NCBI GenBank assembly: GCA_963932465.1
Contig: OZ010791.1
Location: 622,363,800 to 622,427,799 of the forward strand
Length of the DNA: 64,000 nucleotides
Direction: 5' to 3'
DNA from: Maratus speciosus
Taxonomy: Eukaryota; Arthropoda; Arachnida; Araneae; Salticidae
In this document: positions 33,736 to 45,989 of the stretch, piece by piece
Layout: every line of letters starts with the position of its first letter
Position numbering within the stretch: the first letter of the stretch is position 1
The notes under the pieces: generated by a model
What the model saw: only the letters and a program-made list of their open reading frames with translations
Database searches by the model: none
Told to the model about the DNA's origin: nothing
Translations under genes and position numbers: made by a program

Positions 33736-34128
33736 TTTACCACGAAAATGCTATATCTGAGGTAATTAGAATCATGCAGATTATTAACATTATGCTTCGT
33801 TTGTTGCAAAACGTAATCATTTCTTCTTAAAAACACCATTTTTCTCAATTTAAATCCATAGTTATATTTCAATATTCCAACAATTTTTTACACAGGACCT
33901 TTTTAACTAAAACATTCTCACTTTGACAGACAACATTTTTCTTTGAGTTCTGGGAAAACAGCGATTACTTCTACAGGAACATACATTTTCACTCCAAAAC
34001 AATTGCACATGCAAAATATTAGTCAGACTTCATAATTAACAAGGTCATTTTTTTGTATCTGTTACAGATTGCCCCTGATCCTAATTAACCCTTATCCTAA
34101 TTAACCCTTATCCTAATTACCCCTACCT

Positions 34129-37100
34129 CCCCCCACCATTGTTTTTCTTAATTATCTCTCTCGGCTGCTAAATGTTTGGGATGCCAGTTGAAACTGATCT
34201 ATTGTGCGTAACTATGCATCACAACATTTTTTCATTGCTTTATTTCTTTTAATATCACGTCACTGGCTTTTAAGAAAGTAACTGTCATTGTAAATAACGA
34301 AAGAACTAATAAATCAGTAAAACATCATTAAAAATACAGATAAACATCAAATTAAAAATCACTTGATGACATAATAAACACATGTAAATACAGATAATTA
34401 TCAAATTAAATATCACTTGATGACATAACAAACACGTGTAACATATAGGTGCAGATTGCCAAAATCTGAAAGGAGTCACTAGTTCCTAAACTCTAAAAAA
34501 CTCAGTGGCCACATTGTGAAACAAACTTATAAAAACAATAGTGTTTATATGGGTGGGAGGAACTATTAAAAGTGAAAAATAATTTATTTAATGTATACAC
34601 ATGTACAATAAGACACAGACTAATTACTTCAAATGTGTATATTTAATTTAATCATGAAATTCTTGAAATTTGAATATTAATTTAGAATAATATAAATCTT
34701 GAATTATGTACAGTCAGAAGATGAAATTTAGACAATATAAAGTAAGAATATGTTATCTATAAGCTAAGCAATCATGATAGGGAGGAATATTAGGAAAACA
34801 ATGTCTTATTTTAATTTTGTCATATAAAAGTACATATTAAAAAAATTGTAAATATGTGAGATTATTTTGCACTATAAAAATCAAAATACACCTCAAACAT
34901 TTATTTTCCTATAAGAAAAACTACCTAAAAAAAAAACAAAAAAAAAAAAAAAAAAAAAACCACATGGCGACTTAAGACACCAAAAGTTAGTGGCCACAGC
35001 AAAACATTTAGTCATCACATGGTGACTGGCGACCGTGATTCTGCATCTATAGTGTAACATATCTGACGTTAAGCGAATATGAACCCACATTCATGAATTT
35101 TAACATTAAATTCTATACGTTTTTTTTTTTTTTTTTGGAAAGTGGTCAAGAGGATAATGATAAAGTACCAAAACTGTTTATGTTACATTTCCATATAGCT
35201 TATTAATTGGTAGCATACAATTTCATATCATGACCATTTTCACATAGTTCTTTCCTGGGTAAAAGCCCTCGCTTTTGAAAAAAAAAAAAAAAAAAAAAAA
35301 TGAGATTGCATCCATCTCAGTAACAGATAAATCAAAGATTGTTTCCATATTTATAAAAATGCAGAAAATTAAATAAAAAACAATCAAATATACAATTTAA
35401 AAAACAAACATGCATAATAAGTTCTGGAATATCAAAGAAAATTTAATATGGTGATAGAGTAAACAGAAACAGCTTTTTTAGGACTACAACCTTTTGACGA
35501 TATTTTACATTTAACTTGGGGACTTATTGTCAGGGGCTGCAATAATCTAAAAGTACCACATTTCCTTTTACAAATGAAGCTTGAAAATATATATCAACAA
35601 AAATAAATGCCTTGCTTACAAATAAAATTTTATGTGTTAGTGTTACGTGCACAAGCAACATAACTCATTTATTTTAGATTTCATTGGTTACCAAAGTTGT
35701 AAAGGTAATCAACATGCACCCTGTATAACTTAAAAACCCTTAAAACCACACTTAACAGTAATGGAAAATTTTTAGTTTAAAACTGCAGAAGTGTTTCGAA
35801 TACTTCTAGTGAAAGTTATAGTATAACAGATGATCAAATACAAAAATCATTATAAAAGATAAATCAAGGTATGTATACCTTAAAACATATTTTAATTAGA
35901 AATTTTTTTTTTTTTTTGGACATTTTTGTTTTTGGCCGAAAATAGGCAGATTACCGAAATTCAGTTTCTGTTTTGGTCGATCCTTACCTAAAATATCGCA
36001 AAGAAAAAAGGTACCACTTTTGGACTTTTTGCATTATATTTATTGCTCTTAAAAAATTAAAATTTTTATGTGTAAAAAAAAAAAAAAAAAAAGAATAATA
36101 TGCCTTGTGTGAAGAGGAGAATCTGCAGATGCACACTCGGAACTTCCAATTGGGTGGCTATTTTTCTCCAGTCACAAGCATTGGAAAGAAATTGGATTTC
36201 TAATTATGAAAGGACATTAAATTCTCTAAAACTTATACAAACATTTAGTTTTAAAAGATAATTTATGAGAAAATGGCAGTCATTTAAACAAAAAAGGACA
36301 TTCTTTAACACTTTTACCATTTCTAAGTTTGAAAAAATATATCAATAAAAAATATGCTTTTCGGTGGTATATGCTCCAGCAAAAACATTTCTTTTAAATA
36401 AACAAGAAAGAAAAAAATCATGCATCAAGCATAGATTATGAAACACTTTCCAGCACATTCAAAATAATGTAACAAAACTTCACCGTTTAAAAAATTAAAA
36501 TATTATGTCTAATTCAACCCTATGGAAATGCATAACGTATTTCAAAACCCTATTTCAGCTGTTCCTATCTGCAATCGGAAAATTTTCCAAATTTTTTCAG
36601 CAGCCCTGTGTATGATATATAGATTTGTATCTATTAACTACATGCATGCCAAAATTTACTTCAGTTAAGAAATATATTACTGCTAAAAATTCCCCTCCAG
36701 CAATTTCCTCTAATAAGGAGAATGGTACGTGAATACTTTTGTGCAGCCCTGTATATGAGGTATAGAATTTATATATAACGAGTAAGATGTAAAAAAATTA
36801 GTTCAATTTAGAAGCGCATACCGAATTTTAAAACGTACACCGCAGCCATTATTACTCAAAGACAGTACTCTAACCGATTTCTTTTGTGTGTCCCCGTAAG
36901 TGAATAAAAACTGCTATGAATGCCCTGTTCTAACATGATCGTAGTGTAATTCAGTGATTTATATAAGTTTCAATACATTTGAAATAGCATAATGTCATTA
37001 GAATACTCTGCGAACGATTTTTCCCCATACACCGTAATGCAATGTAATTCTTTTGAATGCCCCTGTAAATGAACTAACTGTTAATCCTAGATACTTCATA

Positions 37101-37439
37101 TACAATACCAAACATGCTTCGGTGATCCTAAATAACCTTTATCAATTGCATGAAAATCTGAATCTATTTATGGGAGTTAGACAGTGAACAGACAAACTGA
37201 ATGCATAAACAATTTTCAACTTTGTTGGAAAGTGTTAAAAATGAAAGAAATTGGTTGAAGAGTTTTCAATAAAAATGGTTGTCCAGTTTGAAACAGATTA
37301 TAAGGAATTTGAATATCACAAACCGGTTAAACTGGTTACAGAATTTTTAATCTTTTATCACCGGTTTTTCAAAATGGAAATTTTTGACTAATTGAATCAC
37401 CCTGATTAAATAAGGCAAAATTAAAAAACTGGTGCGAAC
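34129..37439. other. long gene-free AT-rich stretch
   Basis: A and T runs occur at 34938-34958, 35120-35136, 35278-35300 and 36075-36091. The phrase GTGGCGACTTAAG / CACATGGTGACTGGCGACC (34965-35030) resembles the CGCCA cluster at 46215. Loosely repeated phrases on a 100-200 bp scale (GCAGCCCTGT.TATGA, CGAACGATTT, ATGCCC.GT) at 36540-37140 look like an old tandem repeat. No gene was seen. Confidence 0.5.
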
Positions 37440-37500
37440 AATTAAGGATTCTGAGTGCCTTATGCCTCACGTATACGTGACACTCGCCACCAAGGGGTTA
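37440..37500. mobile_element. piggyBac-like terminus (single end)
   Basis: In complement it reads TTAACCCCTTGGTGGCGAGT followed by a perfect palindrome TCACGTATACGTGA. TTAA plus CCC is the piggyBac start. No matching left end was found, so it is a solo or truncated end. Confidence 0.45.
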
Positions 37501-37700
37501 AAGGTAACAACATAAACATTTGAAAGTTAAAACGATACAAAAAAATAAAAAAGTGACTTTTTTTTAAAAATTGCAAATTTTGTTTCAAAGAAAAATCTCT
37601 CCTTAATATTGATTTGAGAAATCAGATGTGCATCATATTATTGTAAGCACTTCACTATCCAAAGAAAGAGAAAAACGAAATATAGTAGAAAGTTAAAAAC

Positions 37701-37862
37701 CTACATTTAATTTGTCTTTGGTGCTAATAGAGTTGCTGAAAGAAGAGTCACTGAAGGTATAGATGCAGACTGCAGGGTCTTCTTGTCCAATAAGTTCAGC
37801 TAACTGCATTTGAATTTGTGAAAGCTGGTTTTTTACTTTGCAGCAGAAAGCAGAGGTAACAT
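37701..37862 (-). CDS. possible internal exon of an unidentified host gene
   Basis: On the minus strand TGACTATATTTCAG is followed by about 53 open codons to a donor, either AAT|GTAGGT or GTAG|GTTTTT. The peptide includes TSAFCCKVKNQLSQIQMQLA, then ELIGQEDPAVCIYTF and SDSSFSNSISTKDKL. It is amphipathic and well mixed with higher GC than the flanks, hence protein-like. Entry is phase 1. With the second donor the exit is phase 1, compatible with the exon at 16232-16377. No domain was recognised. Confidence 0.5.
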
Positions 37863-37962
37863 CTGAAATATAGTCATGTATGTTCATACAATTTTAAAAT
37901 ATACTCTTACATAAAATCATAGGACAAAACGCAAAATTTCCCCTTGATTCAAACATGAAATG

Positions 37963-38588
37963 CACAATATGAACTTTAAAAAGCTCACTGTTTTATTAAA
38001 AAGACAGCTAAAATAATAATTAGATGTTACAAGTTAAAAATATACATTTTATTTAAAACTTAGTACTTTCAGCCTGCATTTCCCACGGCTATCATCGGAG
38101 AATATTTCAATAATAAACTGCTGTTCATTCATGAACATACATCACTTTGTTATGAAATGGGAGAGCCAATAATTATTAGATAGTTGAAAGTAGAAGTAAC
38201 AGTCCCTTGGCTTGAACATATGTTGAGAAAAATATATATTAAATATTAATTGCAGTTCCATATTGTTGAAGTAAATTACAGAACTGCAGTTAATATTTTA
38301 ATATATATATTTTTTCTCTACTTAAGTTCAACCCAAGGAACTGCTACTTCTACTTTCAACTACCTAATAATTATTGGCTCTCCCATTTCAAAATGAAGTG
38401 ATGTATTTGTATGAATGAACAGCAGTTAATTATTGAAATATTCTCTGATGATGGCCGCGGGAAATGCATGCTGAAAGTACTAAGAAGTTTTAAATGAAAT
38501 GTATATTTTTAACTTGTAACATCTCTTTTATTATTATCTTTGTCGCCTTTTAAGTAAAATGGTGAGCTTTTTAAAGTTCATATTGTGT
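37963..38588. repeat. long inverted repeat A (arms about 300 bp, loop about 22 bp)
   Basis: The left arm begins CACAATATGAACTTTAAAAA and the right ends with its complement. The match continues through TATACATTTTATTTAAAACT, GTACTTTCAG, CAATAATTATTAG and CTTGAACATATG up to a centre near 38270. Divergence is modest. ATACTCTTACAT stands outside both arms (37902 and 38594), a possible but unusually long duplication. Confidence 0.92.
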
Positions 38589-38684
38589 ATTTTATACTCT
38601 TACATTTCAGCATTTTTTGGGAGAGAACAAACAAAGTTTATGAATAAATAAAAATCTCTAAAATTAAATATTGATATATTTTTT

Positions 38685-39700
38685 CTTACAAGAGAAGTTA
38701 GGCGAGTGGTACACTGTTATTATTATTTTTTACACATTGCTAAGTTGAAGGTCCTACCTAGGTATAAAAATTCCATACGAAATTTGGACTGATATGCATA
38801 AACAAAAAAGTTATAGATAATTGAATTTTTGAATATTTAAGTCTTTTATAAGTATATTGTACTTTTCTTCTATGAAATCATCTTCTTGCTTTTCTTATAA
38901 TCCGTCATGACTTAGTGTTGGGATTCCTTCTTTAAACATGTTTAGTAAATGACATCTCTAAATATTTTTAGTGTCCGCTCTTATCGTTCTCCAAGAGCTA
39001 ATTCCTAAAAAATTAACTTTAGAAGTATTGCTTCAGTTGCAAAAGTGTTTTAGATGTTGTTCATGCCAAAATAATGGTTTTTGTAAGAGTTACAAAATTG
39101 AAATTTTTATATGTCGCTGTGTCCTACGAGTTATATTTAGGAGAACCTTCTGTGCCACAACTCTGTAAGTTTAGCTATACAAAAATGTCATTTTGATTGT
39201 TTTACTTGTTAGAATATGCAGAATTTTTTCTCTAAACATAACTTATAGTCCCCTGGAACAATATAAAATTTAGTAACACTTACAAAAACAGACAGTTTGA
39301 TAAAAATAGCTTTTTATGATGAACAACAACATTTGAAAAATTTTTGCAACTTGAACTAAATTTAATGGTTTAGAAATGAGCTATGGGACAATGATAAGGA
39401 TGGACACCCTGTATGGCATAGAAGATTTTAAGCAATGCGATTAACAAGAAATTTAATGAGAAACAGTCACATAACGCATTATAACAAAAACAAGAAGATG
39501 CTTTCTGTGGAAAAATGTATGGTACATATATGTATAAATGCCTAAAATACTCAAAAATTAAATCAGCTACAATTCTTTTGCTTATGCATAGCAGACCAAA
39601 TTTCATACAGGAATTTTTTAACACCTAGGTATGATCTTCAAACCTCTAAAAAATATATAAAAAAAATTAGAGTCTACCACTTGACTAACTCCTCCTGCTA
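38685..39700. repeat. long inverted repeat B (arms about 240 bp, loop about 540 bp)
   Basis: Left phrases TTAGGCGAGTGGTACACTG, CCTAGGTATAAAAATTCC, GAAATTTGGACTGATATGCA and ATCTTCTTGCTTTTCTTATA each recur in inverse order and orientation at 39460-39700. Identity is clearly lower than in repeats A, C and D. In the loop, near 39400, GGACACCCTGTATGG looks like the end of a mariner-type element. Confidence 0.82.
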
Positions 39701-41246
39701 TACCTAGAAAATTAGTAAATTTGTCAGGGAAAAGCGAGACAAAAATTTATAAAAGAAAATAAATCTAACTAATTTAACAGAAAAGAAAAATGTGATCAAC
39801 ATAAGTAAGCTATTCATAAAATGCATGATTTAAAAAAAATATAAATAAAAATATTAGTTTTTAAGAAATTAAATCAATATGCTGCTGCTGTCCATACAAT
39901 GCAAAATTATAAATTGAGGAAAAACTTATTTTTGTTTTCTTACAATTGCTTTTGGTGAGTAGCATACAGTTTCAAATATGAATTCTTGCCAGGAAGCTGT
40001 TAAATAAACCTTGGCAAAGAATTGAAACAAGATTATGCAGTTGACTTGGAACAGTATAGTTTAGTAAACTTATTCCAATTTGAAAGTTTTGCATTGTAGG
40101 GACAATATATGCACTTTTTTCATATCATTATTTAAGTATTGCGCGGCAGCGCAATACTTATTTATTTCCAGTGTCACTTCTCAATGTTAATTTAACATGG
40201 AAAAGCCTATGGAGATAGTAACTTTTTCATTTTTTCTTCCCACCTTTTTGTCCCTGATGCCACTCATTTTTTATTCTTTACTAATTCTAATGATATTATA
40301 AATTTAAAGTGTAAAAACGTTTGCCTGACGTCAGGGTCAAAACGAATAGTAAAATGCCTTTGCATATGGGTGAATTATAACCCAGAGAGAAACATGGCCA
40401 ATTTTTTTTTACATTATTCAAATATTTTTCTTAATAATTCCAATTTTCGCTTTTTTCATTGAAAATCAACGGACATTTTTCATAGAAAATGTAACATTTT
40501 TACTTCATTGTTGCAAAAATTTCAAAAGCCGTAATAATAATTTATTTATTTTTAGTTGAAAGATTTTCACGTGAAATATTAATTTGAGCTAGTTTTTTTT
40601 TTCAAAAATTAAAAAGGTGAATATGGCGTCATAGAGGAAATAAAAAGGATATTTTCAGAATAAGTTTTTGCTTTGGTCAAGTTTATATTTTAGTAAATAT
40701 TTCTAATGGATAGCTATTTTTATGCAGGTAGCGAACTTAGTGGGGAATTACATAATTTAAATTTTAAAATGTATTTTTTTTTTAACGAGATGTGAACTAT
40801 TTATACCCCAAGTTAAACTTAGGTAATAATTTTCTGATGTGATTACATCACATCTTGGGAGAGAATAAGGTTTAAAAATTTCAGTAAAACTTTTATTTTT
40901 TATTTTTTACTGTATCACAGCTATAATATTGTTAAATATTAGCAGTAAGGATTCAACACAATTTACATTTATAGCGTTCCTGAGTGGGAAATAAGGTATC
41001 TAAATTTAAGTGGAGTTATTTTTTTACATTTTGATTATAGATTTTTTACGTTCAGATTAGAAGTTTTTGTCCAAACTACTGCAACCTTCATTACTACAGT
41101 GATGAAACATTTTGAATTACACATTGGTAAACTGCATCCCACATTGTGATGTAATACCGCATGCACCAAACCCTGATGATGATACTCTCTATTAATTTTG
41201 AAGTGCGCTCGTCTGAGTGCAGTAGTTATTAAAAAACTTGACATAT
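39701..41246. other. AT-rich stretch with a GGCA-loop hairpin
   Basis: A perfect hairpin at 40134-40159 has 11-bp stems (AAGTATTGCGC / GCGCAATACTT) around GGCA. It shares the loop with hairpins at 42687 and 51690. No gene was recognised; the minus-strand frame at 41035-41259 shows no family motif. Confidence 0.6.
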
Positions 41247-41853
41247 TAAACAAAAACATAATTTGAAGAACAAATTAAAAAAACGAAATTTATTTCATAC
41301 ATTGTTTAAGCCCGAGAAGGGATCGATATTAAGATATTTCATTCAATTAGTTCTACATTTAATGTTAAATTTTTGTAACAAATTAGTTAAGTCAATTGAG
41401 GATTAAAAAAGAAAAAGAAAACTCATACAATATGATACTTAAAACACCCTAAAAAATTAGATTCCGTTCAAATGAAATCGAAATAAATCTTAGACTTTTT
41501 TTAAGTTTTATATCTTACATGCATCTTATCATTTTATGCCCAATTGTCATAAACATAATACAAAATCTGCAATACAAATATTTTCAATTAAAAATGGAAG
41601 AAGTCTAAGATTTATTTCGATTTCATTTGAACGGAATCTAATTTTTTAGGGTGTTTAAAGTATCATATTGTATGAATTTTATTTTTATTTTTTAATCTTC
41701 AATTGGCTTTACTAATTTGTTACAAAAATTTAACATTAAATGTAGAACTAATTGAATGAAATATCTTAATATCAGTCACTTCTCGGGCTTAAACAATGTA
41801 TGAAATAAATTTTGTTTTTTTAATTTGTTCTTCAAATTATGTTTTTGTTTAAT
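41247..41853. repeat. long inverted repeat C (arms about 254 bp, loop about 100 bp)
   Basis: TAAACAAAAACATAATTTGA at the left edge is complemented at the right edge. The inner ends are AAATCTTAGACTT and AAGTCTAAGATTT. The arms are nearly identical apart from a few substitutions and an A/T-run difference near 41410. It can form a very stable hairpin RNA if transcribed. Confidence 0.94.
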
Positions 41854-42068
41854 TTAATTTTTTGGTATTGTAAAAGACGATTATAAAAGAAAATATTCAA
41901 AGATAAATTTTGAATAAATTAAATCATTTAAATGTGCAGAAAATATTCTTCTGTGTTAAATTTCTCTAAATAAAAAATAATTAACATCTTTGTGATATCT
42001 GTTATTTATATGTAACTGCAACCCTTAGTCACATACAATCCTTAATTTTTCATACACGTATTTTCAAA

Positions 42069-42260
42069 TACAGTGATACCTTGGTTTTCGTTGATAATCC
42101 ATTCGAAAAGAATCGGCGAATTTCGAAACCGAGGCAATTATTTCCATATGAATCTATGTAAATCCAATTAATTCATTCTAAACAATCCAAAATATATACC
42201 AAAAACACATTTTATAGAGAATAAGTATAGTATTTAATATTAAAAACAATAAGAAAGTTT
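42069..42260 (+). mobile_element. Tigger-like terminus (single end)
   Basis: CAGTGATACCTTGGTTTTCG follows a TA-containing flank. The internal complement CGAAACCGAGG lies about 45 bp downstream, giving the palindromic start typical of some pogo/Tigger MITEs. No distal end was found before the next repeat. Confidence 0.45.
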
Positions 42261-42686
42261 AGTTTCTGGTAGATTTCTACGACATTTTCAAAAAACATCT
42301 GTAACAAAGACTGTTGTTCGGAAATAGTGATAGAAGAAAAAAAAAGTGACTGACGGGTACACTGAAATTGATTTCAGGTAACAAAATATCTGATTTAAGT
42401 AAAAATATATCTAGAATAAATAATTGAGAAAAATTTAAAAATCATTTAAAATAAAAATATTTATTTATCTTTAACACTTTTATAAAAACTGACCAGCAAA
42501 CTTAATTAAAACTACTTAGTTTTACATAAATAAACTACTAAAAGAAGATATGACTTAATTATCAATAATTAAAATTAGCAGCTGCATGGGAAAAAAAAGA
42601 TCATTAGCTATATTTAATATGGATTTATCACAAATTTGTATGCAGTGGAAAAATAATATACAACAATTAAGGAACGCTTTTATCTA

Positions 42687-43170
42687 GACACACGGCAGTG
42701 TGTCAGCCAAGTTCGCCTGACATAGATGTGTGTTATTTACACGAACCATTTCGAGCTGTTTTCGTCAAATTTCAATGCTCTACTACTTGAAAATCTATGA
42801 GACCTACGTACTTGTTATACGAAATGTGTTGTAAGGCCATCCTAATTATCTAAAATCCAAAATTTTATAAATAACGCATAATTAGTTTCCGAGATAATGA
42901 CATTTGAAAATGTCTGATAATCGATAATTTTATCACTGACTGACTGACTGACTCACTCATCAAAAAGATGTCGTATATCTACTGCAGCTACAGACTTGAA
43001 ATTTGGTGCGAAGTTCGTTTACACTATAAAACTAAGGAAAAAAATAAAAAATTGTGAAAATCGATGAATTACCCACCTGGGGGTGCCCATCAAAGCGATA
43101 TAAGTAAGCATCCTATCTTAAATGGGAGAGGTAACTGCAAGATTAAAGGCGAGGTCACGTCAATCAAGGT
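42687..43170 (+). repeat. Helentron-like repeat fragment with GGCA hairpin
   Basis: The perfect hairpin GACACACGGCAGTGTGTC (42687-42704) is followed by CAGCCAAGTTCGC, about 230 bp of unique sequence, a CTGA tetranucleotide run at 42935-42955 and GACTTGAAATTTGGTGCGAA. A shorter relative starts at 51690 with the same hairpin loop and the same CCAAGTTCGC phrase. I read it as a decayed relative of the hairpin/tetranucleotide elements. Confidence 0.5.
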
Positions 43171-43431
43171 CATACGCCACCCAGCGGACGGAGTGAAATA
43201 CAAGAGGATTATTAACTTCTTTCTCCTTTGTAGATGATCTATAAGTTTGATATCTATGAAATAACTATGCGCACGCGCAGCCGTGATTTTATTCGTTTGT
43301 CGTCTGCAGTACTTAACTGTTGGAAGTATAGATATAATTCGATTTATTTATTCGCCATTATTTAATTTATTAATTGAAGTTAGTTATTTAAAAAAAATCA
43401 GTTCTTTTAAGAACTTATATTATTTGGGAAA

Positions 43432-43532
43432 ATGCCATGTTGGCGTTCTAATTATTGCAGTTTTCAAAACTGCAAAAATAACTCTCTATCTGAGAGAACT
43501 CATTTTTTTCGCTTCCCAAAAGAGAAAAACAG
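43432..43532 (+). CDS. THAP-domain exon (N-terminal)
   Basis: The ATG at 43432 opens MPCWRSNYCSFQNCKNNSLS followed by ERTHFFRFPKEKNR, then a donor AG|GTTAGT. This fits the first half of a THAP zinc finger: C-x4-C near the start and the FFRFPK block (usually F-H-x-F-P). THAP domains bind DNA in THAP host proteins and P-element/THAP9 transposases. A candidate continuation, VKWITFHNRADSHDWRQM (from 44314), follows a TTCTTCGCAG acceptor but is off by one base from the predicted splice. This may therefore be a pseudogene, or the junction is misread. Confidence 0.65.
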
Positions 43533-43844
43533 GTTAGTTTTGTGTTTTATTATAATTTATAAAAAAGTTAAAATGTTATTTAACATATATTATTAAATGT
43601 CAGTGATTTTAATGCGTTCTTTTTTAATTATGTTTTTGTAATGCAATAAACAAGGACATATAAAAATTAGTTAATGTATATTAAGATAGAATTTTACAGC
43701 AGCATTTTTAATTCAATTCCTGATAAGATAAAGTTATAAAAATTACATAAACATGTGTATTTCCAATGAGAATTAAATGTTTTATTACGCTTAGAGTTTA
43801 AGTATAAATTATGTAATTAATTTTAAGGCATAGTTTTTATTTAC

Positions 43845-43985
43845 CGGGCGCAGACGATAAATTGCGAAATATTCTCTTGATCGAATTGTATTTATAATAT
43901 TTAAAATAGAAGCATTTCATTCATTCCATTTAAAACTCATTTAATTTTACATTAGGATCCACTTTAATTTAAAATGCAAGCAGTA
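43845..43985 (+). repeat. left end of the TTAGCCGGG-type MITE, decayed
   Basis: TTTTTATTTACCGGGCGCAG, GATAAATTGCGAAATATT and CATTTCATTCATTCCATTTA follow the order seen at the left of 55897-56230. The right half was not found. Confidence 0.5.
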
Positions 43986-44313
43986 ATTCTTGTACTTTTA
44001 AACCAGCAATAATTGATTATTTATAGTTTTAAATATTTTGAGAATTTCAGACAACAGCTTTAAAAAAATTCCTAAAATCGACAAATTACTTTTCTTTTAA
44101 ATCTAGAAATATGTCGGTCATTGTGTCATATCCAGGAAAAATAGTTTTCATGGGATACCTGCACTTCGCACAGGTCAATAACATTGCAGAAAGCATACAA
44201 AATTACAAAGTATAGAAGAAACTTCAAAAATTGAATTAAAATATAAAATATTTACAAATAGTACGTGGTATGCTCAATTAAACTTTTATTATCTTACACC
44301 GGTTCTTCGCAGG

Positions 44314-44392
44314 AGTAAAATGGATAACTTTCCATAATCGGGCCGATAGCCATGATTGGCGTCAAATGAGAAAACAGTATACAATTGTAACT
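44314..44392 (+). pseudogene. possible second THAP exon
   Basis: The frame GTA AAA TGG reads VKWITFHNRADSHDWRQMRK and ends at QYTI before GTAACT. In THAP proteins the first exon part ends FPxxxxR, then continues xxKWxxxxxR and finally YxICSxHF. The fit is good up to YTI. The missing CxxHF would be in a further exon, which I could not find with confidence. The one-base phase conflict with the exon at 43432 is unexplained. Confidence 0.4.
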
Positions 44393-44769
44393 GTATAAAA
44401 GTTAAATAATGGTTAGAAAATGAAAGTAACTTTTATCGAAATAACCCAATTGCGGAACATTCTCCAAATTTGAAAAAGGCTTATGAAACACACAACAATT
44501 GCCAATAACTGAAAACTATAGACTAATAATAAGCTTGACGCAGCAGTTGTTGGTCGGTAGCCAATAATTTCAAATTTCCCTTTTAATTTTGTCCGGTTTC
44601 AATTTTTGATTTTTTTTCCTTTTCAATCTGGCTTCCGCAAAAGAGTCGGAATAAGTAGTAGAAAAAAGGGCTGCGGGCGGAGATGGGCCAATTGAACGTA
44701 TTAAAATCACTGACATTTAATAATATATATTAAATAATATTTTAACTTTTTTATAAAAAATTATAGGGC

Positions 44770-45130
44770 TGAAAATCACGTTTAAGATGCTTAAAGGTTT
44801 TAAATATTTCTCTTTTGCAATTTCCCAACCAGCTGGTATATTTTAGAAATCGTAATTTGTTACATAACTTACTCAATTGTTGTACTTGTATATGCAGTTG
44901 TAACAACCATAAAGAATGTTTAAGGATTTATCAGCTACGTTTAGATAACGTAAAATTAATTTGCAAATTTATAATCAAGTTGTAAAAATACTAAAATGTT
45001 GTATTGTTACTAGAAACACATCCATGTACATAATTTTAATTTTTCTAACATATCTGGGAGGGAAAAATCGATTAAAATTTTTTATCTTTTCATATATATG
45101 AACAGGGTTAGATTAAATAAACAGTGTAAA
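44770..45130. other. AT-rich spacer
   Basis: No gene or structured repeat was recognised. Confidence 0.55.
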
Positions 45131-45132
45131 AA

Positions 45133-45390
45133 AGTACTTTTATGTTAGCCGGCCGCAGTTCATAAACCATCAAATATTTTCCCCATCACCAGCGTTTATG
45201 TTGCATTCATTTCATTCAAAATATAAAATCATCATATTAAAAATATACTCGTCATTTGAAAAACATAATTTTATTTAAAATACATACATACTGGTATATT
45301 ACATCAATTTAAACACATGCTTTTCGCTCATTATATTTAAAATACATTTTTTTTTCTAATAAATAATAACATAAACCCAAGGTGGGCAAG
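45133..45390 (+). repeat. left part of the TTAGCCGGG-type MITE
   Basis: GTACTTTTATGTTAGCCGGC, then CATCAAATATTTTCCCC and TTTATGTTGCATTCATTTCA, match the left two thirds of 55897-56230. The right end is missing; inverted repeat D begins about 100 bp further on. Confidence 0.6.
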
Positions 45391-45492
45391 TTTCTTCCAA
45401 TGTGGAAAAAACCTCGAAAAAACCATGGAATTAAAAGTTACGCCTATTTAAAAAAATGGTTTTCTTTTAGCCTGAATAGCTTGCATAAAATT

Positions 45493-45989
45493 CAGGTCTA
45501 TTTGAAGATATTTACAATTTAAGAGTTATAGGCGGAAAAGCAGACAAAGCCATTTTAGAGAATACCTGTTAAAATTTTTATCGTGAATTTCAAATATTTA
45601 CTCAATCATGAAAGATTAACCTTGTTTACCAGATTTATTGCAAAATATTTTTGTTACAGCTTGTTTTGATAAAAATATATGTATTTAAAAAATAGTTGCA
45701 ATGTCAGTTTAGTATCGGGGCAAAAGGCAATACTGTTTACGTAGCATTAGTGCTTTTTCTCCCGAAATTAAAATGACATTGAGATTTTTTTTTTTAAATA
45801 CACTTATTTTCATCAAAACAAACTGTAACAAAAATATTTTGCAACAAATCTGGTAAACAAGGTTCATCTTCCATGAGTGAGTAAATATTTGAAATTCATG
45901 ATTAAAATTTTAACAGGTATTCTCTAAAATAGCTTTGTCTGCTTTCCCGCCTATAAGTCTTAAATTGTAAATATCTTCAAATAGACCTG
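45493..45989. repeat. long inverted repeat D (arms about 228 bp, loop about 40 bp)
   Basis: CAGGTCTATTTGAAGATATT is complemented at the far end. The inner ends are CAATGTCAGTTTAGTATCGG and CCCGAAATTAAAATGACATT. The arms are about 90 percent alike by eye. A perfect candidate for hairpin RNA; no coding was seen. Confidence 0.92.

Larger units (their letters stand above)
31447..34128. mobile_element. possible DNA element with GGTAGGGGGTAATTA ends, split by a Helitron
   Basis: The left AGGTAGGGGGTAATTAAAAT and the right complement AGGTAGGGGTAATTAGGATA match. Internal CCCAATTACCCC (31645) and triple CCTAATTAACCCTTAT units (34079-34118) look like subterminal repeats of the same type. The Helitron at 32264-33735 lies inside. 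Target duplication was not resolved and no transposase motif was seen. The superfamily is unknown. Confidence 0.45.
43548..44768. repeat. pair of 75-bp inverted repeats around a THAP intron-like region
   Basis: TTTATAAAAAAGTTAAAATG plus TCAGTGATTTTAAT.CG (43548-43622) is complemented at 44695-44768 with a few differences. The left copy starts only 16 bp after the THAP donor. Between them is mainly AT-rich DNA. Confidence 0.8.

Noticed and set aside
37902..38605. ATACTCTTACAT as a 12-bp target-site duplication of inverted repeat A
   Set aside because: It is longer than known for most DNA transposons and stands some distance from the arm ends; could be coincidence.
38971..39168. 65-codon plus-strand frame MSALIVLQEL
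   Set aside because: It lies in inverted repeat B and its loop, with no splice borders or family resemblance.
44450..44475. Third THAP exon with the CxxHF motif
   Set aside because: TTGCGGAACATTC is close to the expected coding but no frame gives CxxHF and there is no acceptor.
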